Source: Lachnospiraceae bacterium (GTDB lineage: Bacteria; Bacillota; Clostridia; Lachnospirales; Lachnospiraceae). From it: a stretch of DNA of 64,000 nucleotides. Of the stretch, positions 7,219-16,051 are shown piece after piece (the first letter of the stretch is position 1; the number at the start of each line of letters is the position of its first letter). The notes under the pieces were generated by a model, which saw only the letters and a list, made by a program, of their open reading frames with translations, did not search any database and had not been told where the DNA came from. The position numbers and the translations under genes were made by a program. The stretch spans positions 1-64,000 of the forward strand of contig JAEEOO010000052.1 of NCBI GenBank assembly GCA_016284315.1, written 5' to 3'.

Positions 7219-8799
7219 TTAGATGTTAAGGAGGTCTGAGTACTCCTTAAGAGCGCCATCGGTCTCATGAGCAAGAACCTTCTTTGCAAGGACTTTACCA
7301 AGCTGTACGCCTTCCTGGTCGAAGCTGTTGATGTTCCATACAAATCCCTGGAACATAACCTTGTTCTCAAAGTGAGCAAGGAGTGCGCCGAGAGATTCGG
7401 GAGTAAGCTGGTCGCCGATGATGATGCTTGAAGGTCTTCCGCCTTCGAAGTTCTTGTTGTTGTTCTCATCCTTCTTGCCGCAAGCAAATGCAACGATCTG
7501 AGCTGCTACGTTAGCGCAAAGCTTCTGCTGGCTGGTGCTGCCCTGGATATCAACATCTGTTCCGATCTGGCTGTTCTTGAAGCCGATGAACTGAAGAGGA
7601 ACGATGTCGGTTCCCTGGTGAAGGAGCTGGTAGAATGAGTGCTGTCCGTTAGTTCCGGGCTCACCGAAGATAACGGGACCGGTTACATAGTCAACGGGCT
7701 CGCCGAAACGGTTTACGCTCTTTCCGTTTGACTCCATATCAAGCTGCTGAAGGTGTGCAGGGAATCTTGAAAGAGCCTGTGAGTAGGGAAGAACTGCAGT
7801 TGCAGGATATCCCAAAACGTTTCTCTCGTAAACGCCGATAAGGGCATCGAGCATTGAAGGGTTCTTGAAAAGATCCTTGTTAGCAGCAAGCTTATCTTCC
7901 TCAGCTGCACCGTTTAAGAATCTTGCGAATACATCGGGTCCGAATGCAAGTGAAAGGATTGCTCCGCCTACACCTGAAGTAGATGAGAAACGTCCTCCGA
8001 TATAGTCATCCATAAAGAAAGCCTGGAGATAATCAGAGCTCTTTGCAAGAGGTGAAGTCTCACTGGTAACGGCGATCATATGCTTTGAAGCATCAAGACC
8101 TGCTTTCTTGAGAGCATCCTTAACGAAGGATTCGTTGGTAAGGGTCTCAAGGGTTGTTCCTGATTTTGAAACAAGGATAAAGATTGAATGTGCAACGTCT
8201 ACTGAATTAAGGACTGCTGCAGCATCATCGGGATCTACGTTGCTGATGAACTTAGCTTCCATCTTGAAGCATCCGTTCTTCTTTGCCCAGTTCTCAAGAG
8301 CAAGGTACATAGCGCGGGGGCCAAGGTCACTTCCGCCGATACCGATCTGTACAACGGTGGTGAACTTCTCGCCCGCACCGTTTACGATCTCTCCGTTATG
8401 TACTTTATTTGCGAAATCAGCGATCTTCTTCTGCTCGCCGATGTAGAACTCTCTCTTGTCGCCGCCGTCAGCTACAACTGCGTTTCCCAGCTGGCCTCTG
8501 GTCATGTGGTGGAGAACCATTCTCTTCTCACCGGTATTGATAACTTCGCCGTTGTAAAGAGCTTCGAACTTCTCTGCAAGCTGAGCTTCCTCGGCAAGTT
8601 CCTTTAAGGTGTTCAAAATATCGTCATCTACAGCCTTTGCAGCATAATTGAACTTCATGCCTGCTGCCATGGGAACGCTGTACTTTCCGACTCTCTGCTT
8701 TCCGCTTTCACCGGCCATAACCTCCTGAAGCTTGACAGCCTTGGAAGCCTTTAATTTTCCGTAAGAAGAAAGCTTATCAAAATTATTCCATGCAACCAT
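7219..8799 (-). CDS. pgi: Glucose-6-phosphate isomerase
   Basis: This 526-aa enzyme interconverts glucose-6-phosphate and fructose-6-phosphate in the cytoplasm, at the entry to glycolysis. Family signatures: IGIGGSDLGPRAMYLAL, SKSGTTLETLTN (phosphate-binding loop), DMESNGKSVNRFG, the catalytic GEPGTNGQHSFYQL and a C-terminal QEGVQLGK with the active-site Lys. ATG 8799 follows GGAGG. The length is in the usual range. It has its own promoter with a palindrome over the expected start point and appears monocistronic. Confidence 0.95.
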   Translation of the reverse strand: MVAWNNFDKLSSYGKLKASKAVKLQEVMAGESGKQRVGKYSVPMAAGMKFNYAAKAVDDDILNTLKELAEEAQLAEKFEALYNGEVINTGEKRMVLHHMTRGQLGNAVVADGGDKREFYIGEQKKIADFANKVHNGEIVNGAGEKFTTVVQIGIGGSDLGPRAMYLALENWAKKNGCFKMEAKFISNVDPDDAAAVLNSVDVAHSIFILVSKSGTTLETLTNESFVKDALKKAGLDASKHMIAVTSETSPLAKSSDYLQAFFMDDYIGGRFSSTSGVGGAILSLAFGPDVFARFLNGAAEEDKLAANKDLFKNPSMLDALIGVYERNVLGYPATAVLPYSQALSRFPAHLQQLDMESNGKSVNRFGEPVDYVTGPVIFGEPGTNGQHSFYQLLHQGTDIVPLQFIGFKNSQIGTDVDIQGSTSQQKLCANVAAQIVAFACGKKDENNNKNFEGGRPSSIIIGDQLTPESLGALLAHFENKVMFQGFVWNINSFDQEGVQLGKVLAKKVLAHETDGALKEYSDLLNI

Positions 8800-8846
8800 T
8801 TTTGTTTCCTCCGTTTCTCTATTGCAATGTTATAAAAATCAGAATG

Positions 8847-8866
8847 TATCGCGATATCTCGCGATA
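8847..8866. promoter_or_regulatory. Palindromic candidate operator at the pgi start point
   Basis: Perfect 8-bp inverted arms TATCGCGA (8847-8854) and TCGCGATA (8859-8866) are separated by 4 bases. The site begins 7 bases downstream of the pgi -10 box, where a repressor would cover the transcription start. It is GC-rich in an AT-rich gap. The regulator is unknown. Confidence 0.5.
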
Positions 8867-8872
8867 ACCAAA

Positions 8873-8901
8873 ATTATACTTTATGCGGAAAGCGATTTCA
8901 A
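8873..8901 (-). promoter_or_regulatory. Promoter for pgi
   Basis: Read on the minus strand, TTGAAA (8901-8896) and TATAAT (8878-8873) are separated by exactly 17 bases, about 75 bases before the pgi start codon. Confidence 0.75.
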
Positions 8902-8922
8902 GGTTGATTCTGCACAATATAC

Positions 8923-8952
8923 TTGTTTTGGAGCCCCTTTTACAAGTATAAT
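8923..8952 (+). promoter_or_regulatory. Probable promoter for hflX operon
   Basis: A perfect TATAAT at 8947-8952 lies 18 bases downstream of a weak -35-like TTGTTT (8923-8928), about 45 bases before the hflX start. The -10 box is convincing and the -35 box is poor. Confidence 0.45.
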
Positions 8953-8997
8953 GTTATAGATTTGCAAACCTTATTTTTATTCTAAAGGAATCATCAA

Positions 8998-10353
8998 TTG
9001 ACAGAACTTTTAAACGAAGAAGAAATTTTGACGAAAGCGATCCTCGTAGGTCTTGAATCGGACCTTGGAGGAAACGAATATTTTTCCGATTTCGACCACT
9101 CCATGAAGGAGATGAAAGCCCTTGTGGAAGCCTGCGACATGGAAGTCGTAGAGATCATGACCCAGGCTCTTCCCCATCCGGACAACGCAACTTACATCGG
9201 AAAAGGAAAAGCTCACGAACTGGCTGACGCAGTTAAGGAACTCGAGGCTGAATATGTTATCTTCGAGGGAAACCTTTCCCCCGCTCAGATGAAGAACCTT
9301 GTGAACATTGTCGGTACTCCCGTTTGGGATAGGACAAATCTCATCCTTGAGATCTTCTCAAGAAGAGCCCGCACAAGGGAAGCAAAACTTCAGGTTGAAT
9401 CCGCATATTTACAGTTCATGCTCCCCAGGCTCACCGGCATGTGGCAGCACCTTGGCCGTCAGGCAGGCGGTGGTGGAAGCAGCTCCGGCGGCGGAAGACG
9501 TTCCAACAAAGGTATCGGCGAGACCCAGCTTGAGCTGGACAGAAGACATATTAACCATAGGATAGCCGAGCTTTCCAAAGAGCTTGAAACCATCAGCAAG
9601 ACAAGAAAGCTACAAAGAGAGGGCCGCGAACGAGGAAATCTTCCTTCAGTTGCTCTTGTTGGATACACCAACGCAGGAAAGTCTTCTCTTATGAACAGAC
9701 TCCTTTCCGACAGCGAGAAACTGTCAGTCCTTAACGAAGAGAAAAATACCGATAAAAAGGTTTTTGAAAAGGACATGCTCTTTGCTACCCTTGATACTTC
9801 CATCCGTCGTATTTACAGAGAGGACAAGAAGGATTTCCTTTTATCCGACACCGTTGGTTTTATCGAGAACCTGCCCCACGGCCTCGTTAAAGCCTTCCGC
9901 TCGACTCTCGAAGAGATCAAGTACGCAGACGTACTTCTTATTGTTTTGGACAGCGCGGACCCGTATCACAAACAACACAAGCAGGTTACGGAAAACACTT
10001 TAAAAGAACTGGAAGCAGGCGACATTCCCAGGATCTATGTCATGAATAAATCCGACCTTCTTCCTGAGGATGAACTTAGACCCACCGTTCCCAATGAGAA
10101 CACGGTCTATATTTCAACCAAAACAGGAAGCGGCTTAAAGGAGCTTCTTGAAAAAGTTACGGAACTTGCTTACGGAAAGGCTAAAACCGTTAAAGCTCTC
10201 CTTCCTTTTTCGAAGGGGGATCTTTTGAACAAGCTTCACAGCTGCGGCGCAGTCAAGTCCGAAGAATATACAGAAGGCGGTTACCTTATCACCGCCGATT
10301 GCCCCATGCATTTGCTCAGTGAACTCAGTCAGTACGAAGAAAGGAACTCGTAA
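8998..10353 (+). CDS. hflX: Ribosome-associated GTPase HflX
   Basis: This 451-aa GTPase binds 50S subunits and rescues or splits stalled ribosomes, with family roles in heat stress and hibernation. The start is TTG 8998, preceded by AAAGGA. Visible parts: the N-terminal HflX domain, the linker with the hallmark AGGGGSSSGGGRRSNKGIGE, a coiled coil (DRRHINHRIAELSKELE), then the G domain with G1 GYTNAGKSS, G3 DTVGFIENLPH and G4 NKSD. A loop of about 20 charged residues (LNEEKNTDKKVFEKD) between G1 and the switch region is longer than in many homologues. The stop overlaps the next ATG by one base (TAATG), so the histidine kinase gene is co-translated. Confidence 0.93.
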   Translation: MTELLNEEEILTKAILVGLESDLGGNEYFSDFDHSMKEMKALVEACDMEVVEIMTQALPHPDNATYIGKGKAHELADAVKELEAEYVIFEGNLSPAQMKNLVNIVGTPVWDRTNLILEIFSRRARTREAKLQVESAYLQFMLPRLTGMWQHLGRQAGGGGSSSGGGRRSNKGIGETQLELDRRHINHRIAELSKELETISKTRKLQREGRERGNLPSVALVGYTNAGKSSLMNRLLSDSEKLSVLNEEKNTDKKVFEKDMLFATLDTSIRRIYREDKKDFLLSDTVGFIENLPHGLVKAFRSTLEEIKYADVLLIVLDSADPYHKQHKQVTENTLKELEAGDIPRIYVMNKSDLLPEDELRPTVPNENTVYISTKTGSGLKELLEKVTELAYGKAKTVKALLPFSKGDLLNKLHSCGAVKSEEYTEGGYLITADCPMHLLSELSQYEERNS

Positions 10354-13136
10354 TGTCTCATCGCAATAACGGCGATTCCCTTGAATCCCACGAGAGAGCC
10401 AAATCTCTTTCGGAAACCGCTTATATCATCATCCAGACCACTGTCCTGTTTTTCATAATCATCATACTGGCCATTTACGCTTACGGTCAGTTCATAAAAC
10501 ACGCTAAGACTTACTATAATGACCAGTGCACCGAGTACAAGAACGAATGGCACTGGGACAGCAAGGACGGCATTTCCGAATCCTTTGCCGCCCCCTGCAA
10601 CTTCAGTTCAGGCGAGGGCGAAGTCGTAACTCTCTACACCACCCTTCCCGACGAGATCCCCGAAGAAACCTATCTTTATATCCGTACAGGTATCAACTTT
10701 AAGGTCTTTGTAGGCAATGAGGAAAGATACAATTTCCACATCGGCGAATCCACGCTTCCCGGTGAGAACGCCAAGAGCTTCTGGCTCCCCATTGAGCTAA
10801 AGCCTACAGATGCCGGCAGAACTTTGACCCTCTACCGCTACGACATCCATCATTACAACGGTCATTTAAATACAATGTACATCGGTAACACGCAGGGATT
10901 TTTCCGTCAGTGTCTCTTGGACAACGGCCTCATCCTTCTGATGGCATTTACCCTTATGGTCCTTGGATTCATCATCGCCATCATAAGCATTATTTACCGA
11001 ATCCGTTCAAAAAAGAGTTTCCCCCTTATGTACCTAAGCGTAGGCGTCCTTGCAGCTTCCTTCTGGCTCATATTGGACAACTATACTTATCCTTTTATCT
11101 TCAATAACTATTTTGTAGACGGAATCGTAGAGTATCTGCTTGTCATGCTGCTCCCCTTCCCCTTTGTCTGCTTCCTCAATCTTTTGCAGAAGAGAAGATA
11201 CCAGCATTTGTTCAATGTACTCAACGCAATAACCGTAGTCAGCTTTGTGGTTTTCTCGCTCCTTCATTTTACTAATATCGTGGAATTCGATAATTCCATG
11301 ATCCATATCAACATCATAATGGGCGTTGAGGCCGTTATCGCCACTGTAGTCCTTGTTCGCGATGTATTTGTAAAGAAGCACAGCGACTATTTCCTTATTG
11401 CCATTGGTTATTTTGTCCTCATCGCTTCTCTTGTGGGTGAGATCATCCATATCAATCTCCCCGTCCACAACAACGACGGTATCATCGCAGCCTTTGGTCT
11501 TTCCTTTATCCTTGTCTGCGCCATCGTTGAAGAGATCCAGGCTCTCAGGACTTTGCATTTAAGAACTTTGGAAGCTACGGAAAGCAACCGAGCAAAATCA
11601 ACCTTCCTTGCAAATATGTCCCACGAGATCCGTACCCCCATCAACGCCATCATGGGTATGAACGAACTCATTCTCCGTGAGAATTCCAGTGAGAGCATCC
11701 GCGGCTATTCTGAGAACATCAAGAAAGCCAGCCAGTCCCTTTTAGAGATCATCAACGATATCCTTGATTTCTCCAAGATCGAACAGGGTAAGATGGAGAT
11801 CATTGCCGAGAAATACGATATCCGCGAACTGTTGTTAAGCGTTATTACAATGAATAAAGTTAAGGCTGACGAGAAGGGCTTGCGACTTAACATTGATATC
11901 CCCGAAGCTCTTCCCACCATGTTCTCCGGCGACTCAAAGCGCATACGTGAGATCATGACAAACCTTTTAAACAACGCTGTTAAATACACTCAAAAGGGTG
12001 CGGTTACTTTCTCCGTTCATCTTGCATACAGAAGCGGTCAGACCCATCTTGTTATCAGCGTAAAAGATACGGGAATCGGAATCAAGGAAGAAGATCAGGA
12101 AAGACTTTTCAAACAGTTTGAACGTCTTGATTTTGTTAAGAACAAAAGCATTGAGGGAAGCGGTCTCGGTCTTGCCATTACAGGAAATCTTGTTCACCTG
12201 ATGAACGGAACCATCGAATGCAAGAGTATTTATGGTGTAGGCTCCGAGTTCATCGTTATGATACCTCAGAGGATCCTTGATGAATCCCCCATCGGAGATT
12301 TGGAGCAATATAGGATGAGCACCTTCCTCACCGAGGACGACGGCGAATATTCTTTCGTATGTCCTTCAGCCAAGATCCTTATTGTTGATGACAACGATAT
12401 GAACCTTAAGGTTGCCGCAGGTCTCATCGAGACTACAAAGGCTATTGTCACCACCTGCGTCAGCGGTTTTGAGATGCTTGACCTTATCACAAAGGAAAAG
12501 TATGACATCATCCTTCTTGACCACATGATGCCTGATATGGACGGTATCGAAACCCTTATCGCCGCTAAGAAACTTGATAATAATCTTAACAGGACCACTC
12601 CCGTTATCGCACTTACCGCCAACGCCATCGTTGGTGCAAAGGAAATGTATCTGGAGAACGGCTTCGCTGATTACCTGAGTAAGCCCATGGATGTTAAGCA
12701 TCTTAACATGGTCCTTAAGGATCACCTTCCCGAAGATAAGATCATGTATATCCATGAATCCGAGGAACAGCACCAGAAGCGCCACAACGCTTACAATTCC
12801 TCCATCATTGACAGAGCTACCGGTCTTACATATTGCGGAGACATGGAAGATTTCTACCATGATGCTCTTAAGCTTTATGCGGAATCTCTTCCCGAAAAGA
12901 TGGAAGCCCTCAGTTCTCTGTTAGAAAAAAAGGACTTCGTAAACTACGAAGTCCAGGTACATTCTCTTAAATCAAATTCCATGACCATCGGTGCCACCGA
13001 CCTTTCGGCAATGGCAAAGGATATGGAATTTGCATGCAAGGAGAACAATATCAGTTTTGTTGAAAACAATCACAGACGTCTCATTGAAATGTGCGGCGTC
13101 GTTTTAGAAGAAGCAAACAAGATGCTGAATATATAA
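10353..13136 (+). CDS. Hybrid sensor histidine kinase with receiver and HPt domains
   Basis: This 927-aa membrane phosphorelay protein has, in order: a transmembrane helix (about 24-46), an extracytoplasmic domain (about 50-180), a bundle of about seven membrane helices (about 187-395, 7TMR-like), HisKA with phospho-acceptor His424 in NMSHEIRTPINA, an ATPase domain (NLLNNAVKYTQKG, DTGIGIKEED, GSGLGLAI), a receiver with Asp723 in IILLDHMMPDMDG, and an HPt domain with His870 in VQVHSLKSNSMTIG. The whole His-Asp-His relay is therefore on one chain and needs an outside response regulator, which is not adjacent. The 1-base overlap with hflX implies a shared transcript. The signal sensed is unknown. 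Confidence 0.92.
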   Translation: MSHRNNGDSLESHERAKSLSETAYIIIQTTVLFFIIIILAIYAYGQFIKHAKTYYNDQCTEYKNEWHWDSKDGISESFAAPCNFSSGEGEVVTLYTTLPDEIPEETYLYIRTGINFKVFVGNEERYNFHIGESTLPGENAKSFWLPIELKPTDAGRTLTLYRYDIHHYNGHLNTMYIGNTQGFFRQCLLDNGLILLMAFTLMVLGFIIAIISIIYRIRSKKSFPLMYLSVGVLAASFWLILDNYTYPFIFNNYFVDGIVEYLLVMLLPFPFVCFLNLLQKRRYQHLFNVLNAITVVSFVVFSLLHFTNIVEFDNSMIHINIIMGVEAVIATVVLVRDVFVKKHSDYFLIAIGYFVLIASLVGEIIHINLPVHNNDGIIAAFGLSFILVCAIVEEIQALRTLHLRTLEATESNRAKSTFLANMSHEIRTPINAIMGMNELILRENSSESIRGYSENIKKASQSLLEIINDILDFSKIEQGKMEIIAEKYDIRELLLSVITMNKVKADEKGLRLNIDIPEALPTMFSGDSKRIREIMTNLLNNAVKYTQKGAVTFSVHLAYRSGQTHLVISVKDTGIGIKEEDQERLFKQFERLDFVKNKSIEGSGLGLAITGNLVHLMNGTIECKSIYGVGSEFIVMIPQRILDESPIGDLEQYRMSTFLTEDDGEYSFVCPSAKILIVDDNDMNLKVAAGLIETTKAIVTTCVSGFEMLDLITKEKYDIILLDHMMPDMDGIETLIAAKKLDNNLNRTTPVIALTANAIVGAKEMYLENGFADYLSKPMDVKHLNMVLKDHLPEDKIMYIHESEEQHQKRHNAYNSSIIDRATGLTYCGDMEDFYHDALKLYAESLPEKMEALSSLLEKKDFVNYEVQVHSLKSNSMTIGATDLSAMAKDMEFACKENNISFVENNHRRLIEMCGVVLEEANKMLNI

Positions 13137-13152
13137 CCGTTGTTTATCTTGT

Positions 13153-15279
13153 TTATTTTCTTCTTTTACCACCGTGTCCCCGGTGCGCTTTATTTGCGGC
13201 AGGCATTGCCTGTAATTGTCTTCCGTAACGCGCTCCGGGGATTCCTCTTAAAGCTTCAAAAGTTGCTCTGCATGCTTCGCATCTTTCGAATGGATGTCCC
13301 ATAGGGAGCTGTCTTCCGCAATCCTTACATCTCTTAATGAATTTATTCTTGTTACCGCTAAGGTAATCTTCAATCAAAAGCTCGGTATTCTTCTTTTCCT
13401 CCATGAGCCACTCTTCGTCCATGATCTTGCCCATGTGTACGGAGAAAAGATGATAGAGTTCCAAAAGCTTGTAATAGGTCTCAAGCTTTTCAAGCTCATT
13501 ATGGCCGCTCCTTGGATAAGAAGGCTTTTCAAGAGAAACATCAGCTGCATAAGTTAAGCAGTACTGTACCCACTGATCCACAACTCTGGGGTTTCCGTCA
13601 TCAATGGGACAGGAGATCATATCGTAAATGATATCCTTTTTATTCTCGGAGTCACCGTAGATAAGATCAAAGTCAAGGCTCTGATCCTTAAGGGTGTGAT
13701 AGAGGGAAAGCATCCTGTCTATCTTCATCTTCTCGTAAGGCTTTTGAGGATGAATATTGTACCATACGGTAAGTATCTCGCTTAATGTAGCATCAAGGTT
13801 TACCAGCATTCTGGGGAATCCAAGGATCGCTGATCTTATCTGAGGAAGAGGTTTGCCAATGGTTCTTTTAAGAACGGGAAGGAATTCTTCGTCAGTTGTC
13901 GTGACATAACCAATGTCATATTTTCCGAATCGTCCCGCACGTCCGGCAATCTGAAGGATCTCGTCGGGTTTTAAGTCACGTCTCTGCTGTCCGTCAAACT
14001 TCCAGCTCTCTGCAAAGATTATTCTCTGGATGGGGAGGTTGATTCCCATTCCGATTGCATCGGTTGAAATAACGACTTTCGTCTCGCCATTTGCAAATCT
14101 TCTGACCTCGGATTTTCTTGTTTCCGGAGGGAGCTTTCCGTAGATAACGCTGGCCTTTATTCCCATCATTTCAAAGCGGGCCGCAAGGTCAAGGACGCGC
14201 TTTTTTGAGAATAGGATATAACAGTCACCGGGGCGAACCTGGTTTCTTGTAACCCTGTTGCTGTCGCTTAAGATAAAGGGCTCATCCTCCACCACAAGAC
14301 CTGTTTTTCTCTCGTGGTGAGTAATGTCATATTTATCTCCGCAGGTATCGATGATCTCTGTCAAAAGCTCGGTTACATTATCACTTGATAACAGATATAT
14401 TTCCTTTGCCTTAACGCCAAGGATTGCTCTTGACCACGCAGCACCTCTCTCGGGATCTGCGATCATCTGGCACTCGTCGATAACTGCAATGTCGTAATCA
14501 TCATCTAAATTCAGAGTCTCAACAGTCTGAGAAAGAACCCTGCTGTTCTCAACGGTTATATGCTCTTCACCGGTCCTCATGGAAGTCGGAGTTCCGGCGT
14601 CGTTAAGGGTATCGTAAACCTCAAGGGCAAGAAGTCTTAAGGGTGATAAATAAACACCCTTCTGAGCCTCTTTTAGATGCTGAATCGCCTCGTAGGTCTT
14701 ACCGGAGTTGGTTGGTCCAACGTGAAGGTGGAAATTGCGGACCATGGCTCTGGTCTCGGTGTACTCAGCAGTAGGGTCAGTCTGAACAAGGCCCATTATC
14801 TGAACCTTGATCTTTTTATCATAGAACTTCTTAAATTTCTCTTCTATGGGAGTTGCTTTTGTGATTATGGGCCTGTTTCTGGGGTCGCTTAAGAAATCGA
14901 GATAACTCTCGATAGCGTCATCACTTCTTGTCAGTGCCAGGATCTCCCAATCCTTTGCAGCCACAGTCTGAATAAGCCTTGCCATTTCTTCTTCGCTGTG
15001 ACGGCGCATGGCCGGGGGCTGAAGTGAAATAGAGGCCTTCATTGCAAGGATCCTGGGGTACAGGTCCGCATATTGATATCCGTAATACGCGTTCTTGATC
15101 ACGTTACCCGTCGAACCGATCTTCTTATCGAGTTTCTTCATGTTCGTAGGGTTTTTACGGTTACAGAGTCTTTCGTAAGTGTCCGCATACAGCTCTTCCA
15201 TTCTTGCCTGGAGCTGCATCGCGCGCATAAGTTCCGCCTCCTGCTCTTCTTCGAGGCGTTTTTGTTTGTCGTAATCCAT
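13153..15279 (-). CDS. SUV3-type superfamily 2 RNA helicase with zinc-finger tail
   Basis: The 708-aa protein carries LHVGPTNSGKTYEAI (188-195 Walker A; GPTNSGKT is the hallmark of mitochondrial SUV3 helicases), motif II DECQ (about 268-271), STDAIGMGINLP and QIAGRAGRFG (motifs V and VI). The N-terminus (about 1-180) is a charged helical region with ALTRSDDAIESYLDF; the C-terminus has a CxxC...CxxC element (CKDCGRQLPMGHPFERCEAC) like a zinc ribbon, then a basic tail ending GHGGKRRK. SUV3 unwinds RNA for exonucleolytic decay, so a role in RNA turnover is likely but inferred. It lies 16 bases downstream of the xth gene in the same transcript. Confidence 0.85.
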   Translation of the reverse strand: MDYDKQKRLEEEQEAELMRAMQLQARMEELYADTYERLCNRKNPTNMKKLDKKIGSTGNVIKNAYYGYQYADLYPRILAMKASISLQPPAMRRHSEEEMARLIQTVAAKDWEILALTRSDDAIESYLDFLSDPRNRPIITKATPIEEKFKKFYDKKIKVQIMGLVQTDPTAEYTETRAMVRNFHLHVGPTNSGKTYEAIQHLKEAQKGVYLSPLRLLALEVYDTLNDAGTPTSMRTGEEHITVENSRVLSQTVETLNLDDDYDIAVIDECQMIADPERGAAWSRAILGVKAKEIYLLSSDNVTELLTEIIDTCGDKYDITHHERKTGLVVEDEPFILSDSNRVTRNQVRPGDCYILFSKKRVLDLAARFEMMGIKASVIYGKLPPETRKSEVRRFANGETKVVISTDAIGMGINLPIQRIIFAESWKFDGQQRRDLKPDEILQIAGRAGRFGKYDIGYVTTTDEEFLPVLKRTIGKPLPQIRSAILGFPRMLVNLDATLSEILTVWYNIHPQKPYEKMKIDRMLSLYHTLKDQSLDFDLIYGDSENKKDIIYDMISCPIDDGNPRVVDQWVQYCLTYAADVSLEKPSYPRSGHNELEKLETYYKLLELYHLFSVHMGKIMDEEWLMEEKKNTELLIEDYLSGNKNKFIKRCKDCGRQLPMGHPFERCEACRATFEALRGIPGARYGRQLQAMPAANKAHRGHGGKRRK

Positions 15280-15295
15280 CTTTTACCTATTAGTG

Positions 15296-16051
15296 TTAAA
15301 TTTCTATGTCAAGCTCCACAGGGCAGTGGTCGGAGCCCATTATGTCACAATGAATCTTGGCATCCTTAAGAGAATCCTTTAATTTCTCAGATGCCACAAA
15401 ATAATCTATACGCCAACCCGCGTTCTTCTCCCTTGCGTGGAACATGTATGACCACCAGGAGTAGATGTCGGCCTTGTCGGGGTAAAAATATCTGAATGTG
15501 TCGATATATCCGCTCTGAAGGGTCTTGGTAAAGCAAGCTCTCTCTTCATCGGTAAATCCGGCGTTCTTGTGGTTAGACTTGGGATTCTTAAGGTCGATCT
15601 CTTCGTGAGCGACATTAAGGTCTCCGCAATATATTACAGGCTTTTTCTCCTCAAGAGAAAGAATGTAATTAAGGAAATCCTTCTCCCAAACCTGTCTGTA
15701 CTCAAGACGGGTAAGCTCTCTCTGGGAGTTGGGAACGTAAACGGTTATGAAATAAAACTTCTCAAACTCAAGGGTGATAACGCGTCCCTCGGTGTCATGC
15801 TCGGGAATTCCGATGCCATAGGTTACGGAAATGGGCTCCTGTTTTGTAAATACCGCAGTTCCGCTGTAGCCCTTCTTTTCTGCATAGTTCCAATACTGAT
15901 GGTATCCGGGAAGATCTAAATCGATCTGTCCTTCCTGAAGTTTCGTTTCCTGAAGGCAGAATATATCGGCCGAAAGAGCATTAAAAGAATCCATGAACCC
16001 TTTGTCCATGATGGCTCTTAATCCGTTAACATTCCAAGATATAAATTTCAT
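15296..16051 (-). CDS. xth: Exodeoxyribonuclease III / AP endonuclease
   Basis: This 251-aa enzyme cuts the backbone 5' to abasic sites and degrades duplex 3' ends in base-excision repair. Exo/endo/phosphatase motifs are complete: MKFISWNVNGLRA (metal and structural Asn), IFCLQETKLQ (catalytic Glu), a Tyr-bearing VYVPNSQ segment, YCGDLNVAHEEIDL (Asp/Asn) and the C-terminal GSDHCPVEL His. The length is normal. It directly abuts the upstream deaminase gene (TAAATG, no gap) and precedes the SUV3-type helicase, so the three genes form an operon. Confidence 0.94.
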   Translation of the reverse strand: MKFISWNVNGLRAIMDKGFMDSFNALSADIFCLQETKLQEGQIDLDLPGYHQYWNYAEKKGYSGTAVFTKQEPISVTYGIGIPEHDTEGRVITLEFEKFYFITVYVPNSQRELTRLEYRQVWEKDFLNYILSLEEKKPVIYCGDLNVAHEEIDLKNPKSNHKNAGFTDEERACFTKTLQSGYIDTFRYFYPDKADIYSWWSYMFHAREKNAGWRIDYFVASEKLKDSLKDAKIHCDIMGSDHCPVELDIEI

